Source: Ochotona curzoniae (lineage: Eukaryota; Chordata; Mammalia; Lagomorpha; Ochotonidae). Taken from it: a DNA stretch of 64,000 nt. The stretch covers positions 3,410,001 through 3,474,000 of the forward strand of contig NW_024466459.1 of NCBI RefSeq assembly GCF_017591425.1, written 5' to 3'. Position numbers and translations under genes: made by a program. The notes below the pieces were generated by a model. It was given only the letters and a program-made list of their open reading frames with translations, had not been told where the DNA came from and did no database searches. This document shows, piece by piece, positions 45,366 to 55,613 of this stretch; position 1 is the first letter of the stretch, and each line of letters opens with the position of its first letter.

Positions 45366-45645
45366 GAAGGGCTAACGCTGTGGTGTCGTAGGCTAAGTTT
45401 CTGCCTGTGGCACCAATATCCAGTAGGAGTGCCATTCGAGTCCTGGCTGATCTGCCTTAGTCCAGCTCCCTGTTTATGGTTGTGAATGGCAGCCAAGTGC
45501 TTGGGCCCCTACACCCAAGTCAGAGGTCTGGGAGAAACTCCTGGCCTTAGATTAGTTCAGTTCTAGTCACTGTGGCCATTTGGGGAACGAATTTGTGGAT
45601 GGTAGAGCTTTCTCTCTGTGTGTCTCTCCTTCTCCTTGTAAATTC
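45366..45645 (+). mobile_element. C-SINE, older subfamily
   Basis: Head 'aagggctaacgctgtggtgtcgtagg', body 'gcagccaagtgcttgggcccctacacccaagtcag', 3' side 'ccatttggggaacgaatttgtggatgg'. The A-rich tail is lost and an L1 3' end abuts it. Confidence 0.85.
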
Positions 45646-45649
45646 CAAA

Positions 45650-45870
45650 TGAACATAGGATACTAGACGATCTATCCTTGTCTATACCTACATGCCAAGA
45701 TGCAGTCAATAACAGAATATTGAGCTTGTAACTATTGCTAAGGACTATACTGTTGTAATAATATGCAGGAAAAGAGGGGGAGGGGCAAAGGGGAATCTCT
45801 GTGCTTATGGAATCATATCAGGAAAAAATAATAAACTAAAAATAAAAAGCAAAAATAAATTTTAAAAAAT
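45650..45870 (+). mobile_element. Lagomorph-type L1 3'UTR end, sense
   Basis: 'gtctatacctacatgccaag', 'taacagaatattgagcttg', 'gctaaggactatactgttgtaataatatgcagg', a polypurine tract (45770-45793), then 'ggaatcatatcagg' and an A-rich tail. Same order as 24812-25080 and 58830-59110. Confidence 0.7.
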
Positions 45871-45932
45871 TTGAACTGGAAAAATATATACAGTAAAACA
45901 TATACTTGAAGAAGAAACTCGAACACTTCTTT

Positions 45933-46257
45933 AAAAATACATTTGTTTATTTAATAGGCAGAGTTAGAAAGAGAGAGACAGAGAGAGAATAAAAGAGATC
46001 TTCCATCCACTGGTTTACTCCCCAAATGACCAAAATGGTTAGAGCTGGGCAAATCCAAAGCCAGGAGCCAGGAGCTTCTTCCTGGCCTCCCACATGTGTT
46101 CAGAGGCCCAAGCACTTGGACCATCCTCTGCTGCTTTTTCCAGTGCATTAGCAGGGAACTGGGTCAAAAGTTGAACAGCTAGGACTTGAACCATTGCCCA
46201 CATAAGACATCGGAGCAGCAGACGGTTGCTTTACCCACTATACCACAGCGCTAACCC
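45933..46257 (-). mobile_element. C-SINE, older subfamily, full length
   Basis: Reverse complement: 'acatttgtttatttaataggcagagttag', GA-rich tract, 'cttccatccactggtttactcccc', 'gcccaagcacttggaccatcctctgctgc', ending at the head 'ctataccacagcgctaacccc'. Confidence 0.9.
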
Positions 46258-47429
46258 CTCACAAACACTTTTAAAATGCAAATGATAAAGGCCTGTATAT
46301 AGAAAAAGTAATATACTTTTATCCTCATTTGTGGAGGAATTTCATGTATCAGTCACTCTGCTAAGAGAAGATACACAAAAAGGGCACACCCTTGGGAGGG
46401 TTTTTGCTAGGCAAGTGAGCTAGTGGTGAAGGAACAGCAAATGACATTAATTGTTGCTATCTGATGATCTGCATCTTGCATTCAGGAGATTGAATGTGGC
46501 TGAAGAAACCAAGGAAAACCTGAACAATGTTTAACCTGAATGAATAATTGCTGCTGTAGACACCATAGTATGAAATCTATTCTAATTAAATTGCATTCAA
46601 GCGGAAGTCCATTTCGCTGGAGAAATGGGAGTTTTAGTGCATGAAAAGAGTACATGAGGAGGAAAAGGGCTGTTGCAGAAAGAGAAGTGCCTGGTGCAAC
46701 GTTGGTAGGCAGTGATAGAAGACTTGGACATCTAGAGGTAGGTGGCAAAGAGGTCAGAAAAAATAAAGCAGGGGTGTGCAGACAAGGATGTAGGAAGATG
46801 CTGATGGCAAACCTCACCTGGTCTAAAGTTGTTCCTAGGCTAGCATACTAGAACCCTAGAAGCAACATCCCCTTTCATAGAAAAGTCGCAGTGCGCTCTC
46901 ACATCGTAGAAAACCTGAGGGAGGAGGGAAGTGTACGGATTGATGGTCAGGTTCTGTGACCTCAGATTGGGGCTTTTCTTGAGTACTGTGGGCTCATTTT
47001 GTCTAGGTTGAGGGCAACTTTCCTATTTTTCAGTTGCCCACCCCTATGTGTGAATGTTATTCCCTCTGCTGTTCTCCATCCCTGGCCCCAGCCCAAGAAC
47101 CCCATCCATCTACTGAGCTGTCTCCTTGTAAGACTGTGCTAAGGATCAGCTATCAGAAGCAAAGAGGTGTTTGATCGGAATGGCTGTGTCAGACTGCAGC
47201 AGAACAAAGGGACTGAGCTTGCCTAGAAGCCGTGGATCCTGGAACGCTAGGGAAATACAAATCCACTGCTTAAAACGATGTGGCCATTTTCATTTTAAAT
47301 ACAATTTTCTTACATATAGAAATATGAACCTTAGAGATGATCTCATTTTAATTTTTCTATGTATCATTTAATTTGAGAAAGGGAACTGATCCAATATTAT
47401 GCTAAAAATGCTCCCGTTTTGTGGGAGGA
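46258..47429. other. Intronic sequence with nothing recognised
   Basis: Mixed composition, no recognised repeat. Open frames of 65-111 codons on both strands overlap at 46482-46851 and lack any supporting context. Confidence 0.5.
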
Positions 47430-47545
47430 GTTAGGTATTATCTCAGTTTTCACAAATAGGTAGACCCAGGCTGTGCAGCTCTTACAAAGGGACTGGGACT
47501 TGAACCCAAATCTGTCTGACTTCAAAGCTAGTGAACTCGCCCTCT
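47430..47545 (+). mobile_element. MIR element
   Basis: 'ggtattatctcagttttcacaaataggtagacccaggctgtgcagctc' then 'ctgggacttgaacccaaatctgtctgacttcaaagc' fits the MIR core and 3' order well; the tRNA-like 5' end is missing. Confidence 0.75.
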
Positions 47546-50194
47546 CTGTACCTGATCACGTCTGTAAGTTACAGACATGCCCATTGGTGGGAAAGCCTTT
47601 TTTCTTTTTCTTCTCTTTTGCTACAACTCTCTAGAGAATTTTGGTTAACATTCATGAATATTGCGAAGCTAATTTCACCGAACAAATCAAATTGACATGT
47701 CAGAACTATTTAGAAGGGCAAGTAGTCTAAGCTCCTCCCCCAAGTTTTAGTAAAGTGTTCCCCGGCGTTTTACACACAGTGTTACAGCTCTCCTTTTTGA
47801 GTAGGCATTAATGTCACATTGTAGTTATGGCTGCAGCTTTTCCCCTAAGCAAATCTTTCTTTTCTGAGCCTTATGGCAGCCCATGGTTGTTTAGATTGAG
47901 TTCAGGAATATTTTTAAACATTAATTTGGTTTGACATGACTTGATGCACAAATTAATTATTCAGGCACATATTGTTCCATGTACATGAAAAGACTGTAGT
48001 GAATCACATTCTAACTACCACATGTGCATTGTAATGGTGCTAGCAATCAGACTATTAAAGGACAAAAGCTGGCAACATATAGTAACTCTGAAATGGGCCG
48101 GTCCCACACAATTAGCATAAATATGTGGAGCAATCAGAATCATTTTGGACTTCCTAGGAAAGTGTCCCTATTCTTATCTAGTTCTAAAAGAATGTGAAAT
48201 AAACTATTCATCTAACCAAGTATAAAAATATGTCTGCTATGCAGTTATAATCATGTGTCATTAATCAGAAAACACTGCAGAAACTCTGACAAATTAAAAA
48301 CACAAGGATGTGTCTGCAAGGGGTTTTTCAGCCATTAAAAAGCTGCTTCACCTCTCAGGCAAGCTCTTTTATGGCAACTTCTTGCTCAGTGTACTGACAT
48401 CTTCAAAGGCTCTGACATCTGTCGGCCTTTGAACTACCATTAAAAAATATTATCCCATTTCCATTCTTTTATGCCCATTTTTTTAATTATAGCCCTTCTT
48501 TCAAGTTGGGAACATGGTTGGTTTAAATGATGCTGTCCTTTCGTTTTCAGCCACCCAGCTGCGGTTTGAATAAATTGATGTAGAATCAAAGGCGGGACTT
48601 TAAAGGAAAAAGGTTTGATGGACTTGGACTCCGAACCAGATGAGGTTTTATGATGAAAAGGGTTTAATCCCAGTGCAGGCATTGCTTCTATCAGTTGAGC
48701 AGTACAAAGCAATTCATATATATAGGTTCACGCGAAATGATCTATTTTTTTTAACAGCACAGATCTCTTCAGGACTTGCAAATGTGGCATTAGCTAATAT
48801 TCAGAGAGCTGATTTCCTTTCATCCAGCAGAAGCTTATGATTATAGTACAGTTCTCGAATTGGAAATGAGAGCTGCAACACAGATTTAAAGCTGTGCTGT
48901 CTGATTTGTATTCAATATACATGTCACTGCGGGACAGGCTAGTCTGGGCCAAGCCGGTTCAATACAAGGAAAAACAGTTTCATCATCTGAGATTCTTGGT
49001 CAAAAATATCACCAGCTAATTAAAACAGCAGTCTCGTAGCTATTAGCGAGGTGTTTGGTTAACTGGCATCTCTTAAAATTTGACAAGAAGATTTGGAAGA
49101 TGTGTCCTATTTTTTATTACATATTTATTGCAGTATTAATGTGTGCAAGTGCAACTGCAGAATAATGAGATGTAATCAGCTAACACAATCACTTTTTTGA
49201 AAAAAAATCACTTGATTTTTGACAATTACTTATTTTGCACCAAAATAGATATAGATTATTATGATCTGGGGGAAAATCATTTATGAAAACATTTCAATAT
49301 TGTATTTACTTCTTATACAGTGATGAATTTGATCTTCAGTCAAAAGGGGAAGTAATTGAGGAGATAGTTTAAGATAATTGGAGACCAGGAATGTAGATCC
49401 ATGTCCGCTTTTAAAGTTTAGAAAGTGATTTAAAAAAAATGTTCTAATAATAACAACCTCAGTGTCTTGGAAAATTTTCTTAAGATAATGTGTACTTTGT
49501 ATTGGGAATTTATTCTCTAGTCTCAGAATAAAAACTGGATATTCCATTTACTTGGAAGGTTCAGATTTAATAATTCTGCAACTTTTTTCATGCTCTTGAA
49601 ATATTATTTAAGCTTGAAAGTACAAATTAGTATCCAAACTGTTATCAGGAGGAATTCTGAATATGAATAATTTTTAATGACTAAAACATAACTAATTTGA
49701 GAAGAATATCTACAGATTACAGTCAATGAATCTGCCACATATCTAGAATGTTTTCTTTTGTGTCTATTAGCAGAAATTGGGGATTAAAATCCTTTCACAT
49801 GGAATTTACTAATAACTAGATTTTACCTACTCTTTAAATATTTTTGTTGAATTATTTGGATTAAGTTGAATTTCTGTCAGTGTTCTTAACTCTTCTAGCT
49901 CCCTCTTGCTCTAGTAGATTTGGGACAAGTCGATGTCTGCTTTTAACATGGTGGAAAGGTTTCCATCGCTGAAGAAGTGTTGTTCCCTTTATCCCATTGA
50001 ATCATTCCTGTGTCTCCCCAACCAGCTGCGGTGTACCCCAACTTCTTCCACTTCTGCACCTTGGTTTATCTGATCATCTGCAGCTCCTTACCTTTCTGTT
50101 GGATATTGGACTCTACTCTTTACTGTCCCCCCCCCCCGCCCACACACACACATTTTTTATGCCTCTGATAAGTGGTCAGTGACATTAACTACTA
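47546..50194. other. Repeat-poor intronic block
   Basis: About 2.6 kb with no recognised transposon. 48030-49150 contains homeobox-style TAAT(T/G) cores ('ccagctaattaaaacagc') and GC-moderate unique sequence, making it a candidate conserved noncoding stretch. 49280-49990 is AT-rich. Confidence 0.4.
50126..50152. repeat. Poly(C) run followed by (CA)n
   Basis: Twelve C in a row (50126-50137), a short gcc break, then about six CA units. Confidence 0.9.
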
Positions 50195-51270
50195 TCATGC
50201 TGACACCTCCAAGCTCCCATCTTTAATTTGAGATCTGGACTCAAATACCTGTCTCAATGTCTTCCGTTAGCTTTCTCAAACACCTCAACCTTCACATGTG
50301 CAAAATGGAAACCTTCACTTGCCCGTATTCTTTGTCTCTCTCTCTCTGTAGATGCCTTTACTATCCACTCTGCTCAAGCCAGAACTGGAGTCATTCTTGA
50401 CTTTTCTTTTATTCTAATCCATGAACAAATATGTGTATTTGGCTCCTCAAATAGAACTCTCATCCATTTACTTCCTTCACCACAACCCACTGCCCTCCCC
50501 CAGGCCTTCCTAGTTATCTCCTGATAATCTTTGTATCTGCTGCTGTTCTTCCTAACAGCAATAAATAAGCCTTTTTCAAATTTATAATGAGTTAGAAAAC
50601 CCGCCCTGCTTAAAATCTTTCCAACAGCCAGCACTTAGAATAAAATCCAAACTTCTTAGCATGACCTATCATAACCTGTTTAATCTGTCTTTGTCATCAG
50701 CTTCCCAGCATCTTTTTTTTTTTTTGTTATCTTCTCTCAAAGCACTTTATTTAATGGACCTGTAAAAGTGTTCTCAGTTCATAATTTCATGTTATTTTTT
50801 GTTGGTTTCCTAAAATACATGGGCAAGTAGACCCTTGCAAATGGAAGATTTGCAAATGAAGTGTTAATTAAGGTCGATGCACTGGTTGATAAGAATGCCA
50901 AGAAAGCTGTGGTAGATTCTCCGTAAGGGTCAGCGAGGCAGTAGTGTTGCCTCAGGTTCCAGGGGGTGAGGTTGGTGGTTTGACTTGCGCTCAGAGAAGC
51001 CACAAATTCATTTTAGTTGCTTGGTTTTGTTTGTTCTGTGGTAGATGTCATTGTCAATGTACTTATCATTCTCCTCTCTGAGTTTTCAACGAGTTTCTAG
51101 CATACAGTGACAAAAAGCATATGTATAGGACAAATCCACACTTACAGTAAGTCATGATTATTTTCATGCTTATGTATTCCAGAGGAACTATATTTTATCT
51201 GTTTTGTATCCCAAGAACCTACTAGATCTTGCCCAAGTGTAAGACTGATGGTAAATGAATGAACATAAAT
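50195..51270 (+). mobile_element. L2 element, sense, interrupted by a processed pseudogene
   Basis: 50195-50708 follows the L2 ORF2 end on the plus strand: 'gctgacacctccaagctccc', 'gccagaactggagtcattcttgac' (a reverse-transcriptase C-terminal block), and 'agaataaaatccaaacttcttagcatgacctatc'. 51180-51270 resembles the L2 3' end ('tctgttttgtatcccaagaacc', 'taaatgaatgaac'). The part between is replaced by a minus-strand retrocopy. Confidence 0.7.
50713..51093 (-). pseudogene. Processed pseudogene or retrocopy of an unidentified mRNA
   Basis: On the minus strand the segment ends with an AATAAA signal (ccattaaataaagtgc, near 50750), then about 20 bases and a poly(A) run (T run 50713-50725), the hallmark of an L1-mobilised mRNA copy. 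The longest frame on that strand is 74 codons (51003-50779, starting MASLSASQTTNLTPWNLRQH). I do not recognise it, and it could be coding or UTR. It interrupts an L2. Flanks ttcccagcat / tttctagcat may be a decayed target duplication. Confidence 0.6.
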
Positions 51271-51909
51271 CAATAAATTTAACTGTTCTGCAGGAAATGT
51301 TCAAGTCTATGATTTCCTTGTTTGCATATTGTGTTTTTTAACCTTCATATTTCTAAAATATGCAGCGCACATTTATTAAATCTGCAAATAATAGTGATAG
51401 CAGAGAATTGTTTCCATTATGGCAATCTTATTAAAATTAAAAAATATTCCTCTTACCTCTGTTTAAGCCAGCTCAGTATCAGGTATTTTGCTAATGGTTC
51501 AGGACACAAACATGAGTAAGATACACTTAATCATAAGGGATGAAAGACAGAAGCATAAATAGAATATAATGTGCTAAGCACAGTTTAAGAGACATAATGA
51601 GGTGTTACGATCCGCCAAGGAGACCTAAACCATTCTGGGCGGAGGGGGCATGGGGCAGTGGTTCTGTCTTCCAGCAGATGCGGATCCTCTTCCTGTGGAG
51701 TCCTCTCGCGGTTGAAAAGAGTATAATTCACCTCCTTTATTACTCCTTTAATGTTTTTCAGGAAGCATAAAATTGCTTCACCTCCATATAATTTCCCTCT
51801 GCAGAGGCTGCAGTGTGCTTAGAAGGAAGAACATAACTGACAAAAGTCCTCTTTGTGGTTCTTCACTGAAAGCCACCACAGTCCACTGAGGAGCCAGTTA
51901 TGTTGCTGA
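51271..51909. other. Intronic sequence with nothing recognised
   Basis: No repeat or gene recognised. A GC-richer patch lies at 51605-51715. Confidence 0.5.
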
Positions 51910-52110
51910 TTCTTTGCTTTTGGGACAGTAACCCTACAAAGCCCTTTAATATTCCTCTCCAAAACTGACATTGTGATCTTCAAGAAGGGGTTCAACGTAA
52001 ACAATTTCCGATTTTATGGTTTCCTCATAGGGATTGTTGCGATTGAGGTGGCTTTATCTTGGAGTCTTTTTAGGTATCTTTCTGGTACGAAAACTAAGTG
52101 CAGTACATAA
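51910..52110 (+). other. Hydrophobic open segment, possible decayed gene relic
   Basis: An open plus frame (stop at 51907, TAA at 52108) of 66 codons reads with alternating polar and hydrophobic blocks, including KTDIVIFKKGFNVNNFRFYG followed by FLIGIVAIEVALSWSLFRYL, which looks like a membrane segment. No family was identified, there is no start codon context and no poly(A) end. It may be chance. Confidence 0.2.
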
Positions 52111-52412
52111 GAATAATGTTTTGGACTGGGGAAGGGTGAGCACCACGAGGACAAACGTGGTAACTATGTCATGGTCTACGGCTGGCTGTACCACAGAGCC
52201 ATCGCTTGTTCTTTTTATCCATGTCCAATGGGTATGATGTTATAATTAGGGATGGTTGCTTGGCAAAGGGAGTAGTCTGAGATCATCTTCAGGAACTTCT
52301 TGAGCTTTTTTCCAGGCAATAAATCAACTTTTAAGGGTAAAATAATGAAATGCTTGTATGAAGTGATGTCTGATGGTCAAAAGGAAAACATTCACACATG
52401 CATAAGCACAAG

Positions 52413-52438
52413 ACACACACACACACACACACACACAC
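52413..52438. repeat. (AC)13 microsatellite
   Basis: Thirteen uninterrupted AC units. Confidence 0.95.
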
Positions 52439-52619
52439 GGCCTGGTTACTGCTTTGCCTATGAAGTTAATGTGTGAACTTGGCTGCATCTGTTCCCATAA
52501 AAAAAAAAAGACACAAAGGGGAAACTACAGAGGCTACTGTAAGGAAAGAGTATGGTTCTGTGTTCCAGACAGCCTCTGACTTCCTATTCCTATCTTTGCT
52601 TTTACCATAATCATATATT

Positions 52620-52938
52620 TTTTAAAGACTTATTTATTTTTATTGGAAAGTTAGATAAACAGAGAGGAGGAGAGACAAGAGAAGACGAGTTTCTGTCCAT
52701 TAATTCATTCCCCAAGTGGCCGCAATAGCTGGAGCTGAGCCAATCCAAAGCCAGGAGTCTGGGTCTCCCACATAGGTACAGGGTCCCAAGGTTTTGGGCC
52801 GTGTTCCACTGCTTTCCCAGGCCACAAGCAGGGACCTGGATGAGAAGCAGGGATGCTGGGATACTAACCGGTGCCCATATGGGATCCTGGTGTGTGTAAA
52901 GCAAGGACTTTGGCCGCTAGGCTACTTTGCCAGGCCCA
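52620..52938 (-). mobile_element. C-SINE
   Basis: Reverse complement: 'aaagacttatttatttttattggaaagttagataaacagag', 'gtcccaaggttttgggccgtgttccactgctttcccaggccac', ending 'gctactttgccaggccc'. Full length. Confidence 0.92.
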
Positions 52939-53062
52939 GTATTCATACTGCTTTATTAAGAAATGCCTATAGGAATATTTTAGAAAGAGTGAAAATTAAC
53001 AGAAGAAAATTTAAGGTATAAGAAGGTATAATGGGCAAATCAATTAATAAATAAGTGAATTT

Positions 53063-53391
53063 TTAAAAGATTTTAAAAATTTTTTAATAAGAAAGATAGA
53101 TTTCCAGAGAGCAGGAGAGACAGAAACAAAGGTCTTCCATCAGCTGCTTCACTCAGATGGTCACAATGGCTGGAGCTGAGCTGATGGAAAGCTAGGAGCC
53201 TGAAGCTTCTTCCAGGGCTCCCACATGGGTTCAGGGGCTCAAGGACTTGGGCCATCCTGTGCTACCCTCTTCCCAGGCTGTAATCAGGGAACTGTATAGG
53301 AAGGGGAACAGCTGGGATTTGAACCAGTGCTCAGATGGGATGCTGGCATTGTAGGTGGAGGATTAGCTATGACACCACTGCACTGGACCCT
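53063..53391 (-). mobile_element. C-SINE, older subfamily
   Basis: Reverse complement: 'aaaagattttaaaaattttttaataag', 'cttccatcagctgcttcactc', 'ggacttgggccatcctgtgctaccctcttcccagg', ending 'gacaccactgcactggaccc'. Confidence 0.88.
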
Positions 53392-54589
53392 CTGAAAGTA
53401 AACTTAGAATAATAATAAAAATGGGGGGAGGGGAAACACGAGAAAGAAGCTTATCCATATAAAATAAGATTATCTAATTTGTTGTTTTATAGAAGGTAGA
53501 AATTCTGCAAACAGTGGCATGTATATCCAGAAGAGACTGCTTATGGATCCCAGTCTGAGACATGAGTTGACCACAAAGCTCAAAAGGAGCTCTGTCTTAA
53601 GACTTTTGCTTGGTGTGTTTAAATCTCAGTAAAAAACAACATATTTCAGATTCTATTTTTTATTTTAAAAGTATTAACATAATAATATAGAAATTAATTT
53701 CCTTCCATTGATACATACGTATGTATGTATATATATATGTGTGCATCTCCACAGCAAGTAGTATCATTTATGAAGAAACTGCAGCGGCAGTGACTTTAAG
53801 ATCATGCTGATGTTCATTACCCAGGCTGCCATCTGATAGTTTAAAGACTTCCTATTTGTGCAAGAAGATGAGCAAAGGAGAAAAACAAAGGATACAAGGA
53901 TAGAAAAGCAAAGCTGTCATCATGTTTTATAGATAATAAAAGTTTGATAATTCCCATGTCTATTACCAAGCAAGATTGCTAGATATAAATTCAGCCATAA
54001 TGTAACACATTAATAAATAGGCCATAATGTTTAAAAATAAAATCACTTACAATAGCACAAAACGCAAAGTTCCCAGAAATCAATCAAGCAAAACATGTGG
54101 TCTTCTGAAATTTCTTGGTTGACATTCCTTGGCGCATCCTCTTCGTTTATAACATCTCCCCTCCAGCCTTGCTACTTTTGTGGCTGGTTGTCTTTTCTGG
54201 GATTCCCATAAGTTATGTGTTGAATCTCCTAGGTTAGCCTTCAGGAGTCTTACTCCTCTTTTTCTCTCAAATTTTTCTCCGTTTTGATTTTTCACACTAA
54301 GTGTTTATAGATTTGTTCCTTTTACACCCAGAAATCGTATTTTTAAACACTAAAAGATCTGTTTTTACTCTTTCTGTTTTTTTTTTCAGGGCATCTTGTT
54401 TTCATTTTATAAATGTAATAATTTTTTCTCTCTCTAAGTTTATGAATTAGAATTATTTTTGTATACCCTGAATCATCTCTTTCTTTCTTGGTTGGTTTCT
54501 CTGGTTTTGTTTGGCTTTTTCATCTACTTGTGTAGGCTTTTTTTATTTGCTTACTTATCCTACCTTTTGATTCATATTGACAAAGCAGA
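53392..54589. other. AT-rich intronic sequence with minor repeats
   Basis: Holds an alternating tract at 53711-53742 (with a 16-base palindrome atacatacgtatgtat at 53711-53726) and a short L1 ORF2-like piece at about 54035-54075 ('aaaatcacttacaatagcac'). 54370-54560 is T-rich. No gene evidence. Confidence 0.5.
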
Positions 54590-55037
54590 TATAATGGTTT
54601 CCAATTGCTTTGTGACACATTCCTGCAACATGAAATCTTAAAACAGTAGAAATCAATATTTTATAGTTCGTTAAGGTATTTTGTAATTCTGTAGGTGAGA
54701 AATGTGAAGTTGAGAATTGAGCCACATTCCTGGCGGTCTAGCCCAGGGGTGGGAAATGCTGCCTTGCTTTGCTAGTTTCTGGAGGACTCTCCTGTGTTTT
54801 CATCTTGCTGCTATCATTGTCACACTGCCTTCTTTCTGACTCTGCCACTCCTCCCACCTATTAAAAGTGTCCTTGTGAATACATTGGGTCCGGAGCATAA
54901 TCCAAGATAATCTCCCATCTCAAGATCCTTAATCACCTCTACAAAGCCCTCTTTGCCATATAAGGTAACATAATCACATGTTTTGGAGATTCTGATTACA
55001 GCTTTGGAAGAGGGGGCCATTCTTCCATTTACTGTAG
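54590..55037 (-). mobile_element. MaLR (MLT1-like) solitary LTR
   Basis: The plus strand shows an antisense LTR in order: 'ctttgtgacacattcctgcaac', 'ttctgtaggtgagaaatgtg', 'gtccttgtgaatacattgggtccggagcataatccaagataatctccc', 'tttgccatataaggtaacataatcac', ending 'ggggccattcttcc'. No internal region. Family name is from memory. Confidence 0.6.
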
Positions 55038-55613
55038 ATAGTGGGATAAGGGATTCCGAGCATAATTAGAGCTTTTCCATCCCAAATTGGAAGTTATTGG
55101 TTTCCCCACATTGCTCATCCTATTTTGTGTCCTCCTCCCCCTCTTTTTCCTTCTTCTTCTTGTTTTTTTTGTTTTTCCAGTCTGTTTTTCACGTGTCCTT
55201 CATCTAGTATGAATGTTGGGTTGGCAAGCACACCACTTCCTCTGTTAACTTGAGGAGCTTGTCTTTACACGCTTCTCTCATCTTTTTGGGGGCAAGAGCT
55301 CCTGAAGAGGGGAGCAATAGAAACATGGGCTCCCAACTGTGCTGAGACCTCCTTGTCAACTCTGTCTTGTACAGCCTGTCCCACTGTTCAACGTCTCGAC
55401 ATGGTCCTGCCTTCTTTTGTAAACTAGATAAAGTCATTGAAAGCTCTTCTTGGCTGCTGAATGTTCCCCTGTTCCCATTCCCATTGCTTCTGTGATTTGC
55501 TTCAATTTATACATCTGTTTTCTTTGACTCATGGTCACTTTTTAGTAGTTCATTAAAATGATTAAGAGTCATAAAAGCAGATTATTTTTAATGCATATTT
55601 TTGCTGCATTTTT
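55038..55613. other. Intronic sequence with nothing recognised
   Basis: C/T-rich stretch near 55125-55165; otherwise unremarkable. Confidence 0.5.
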
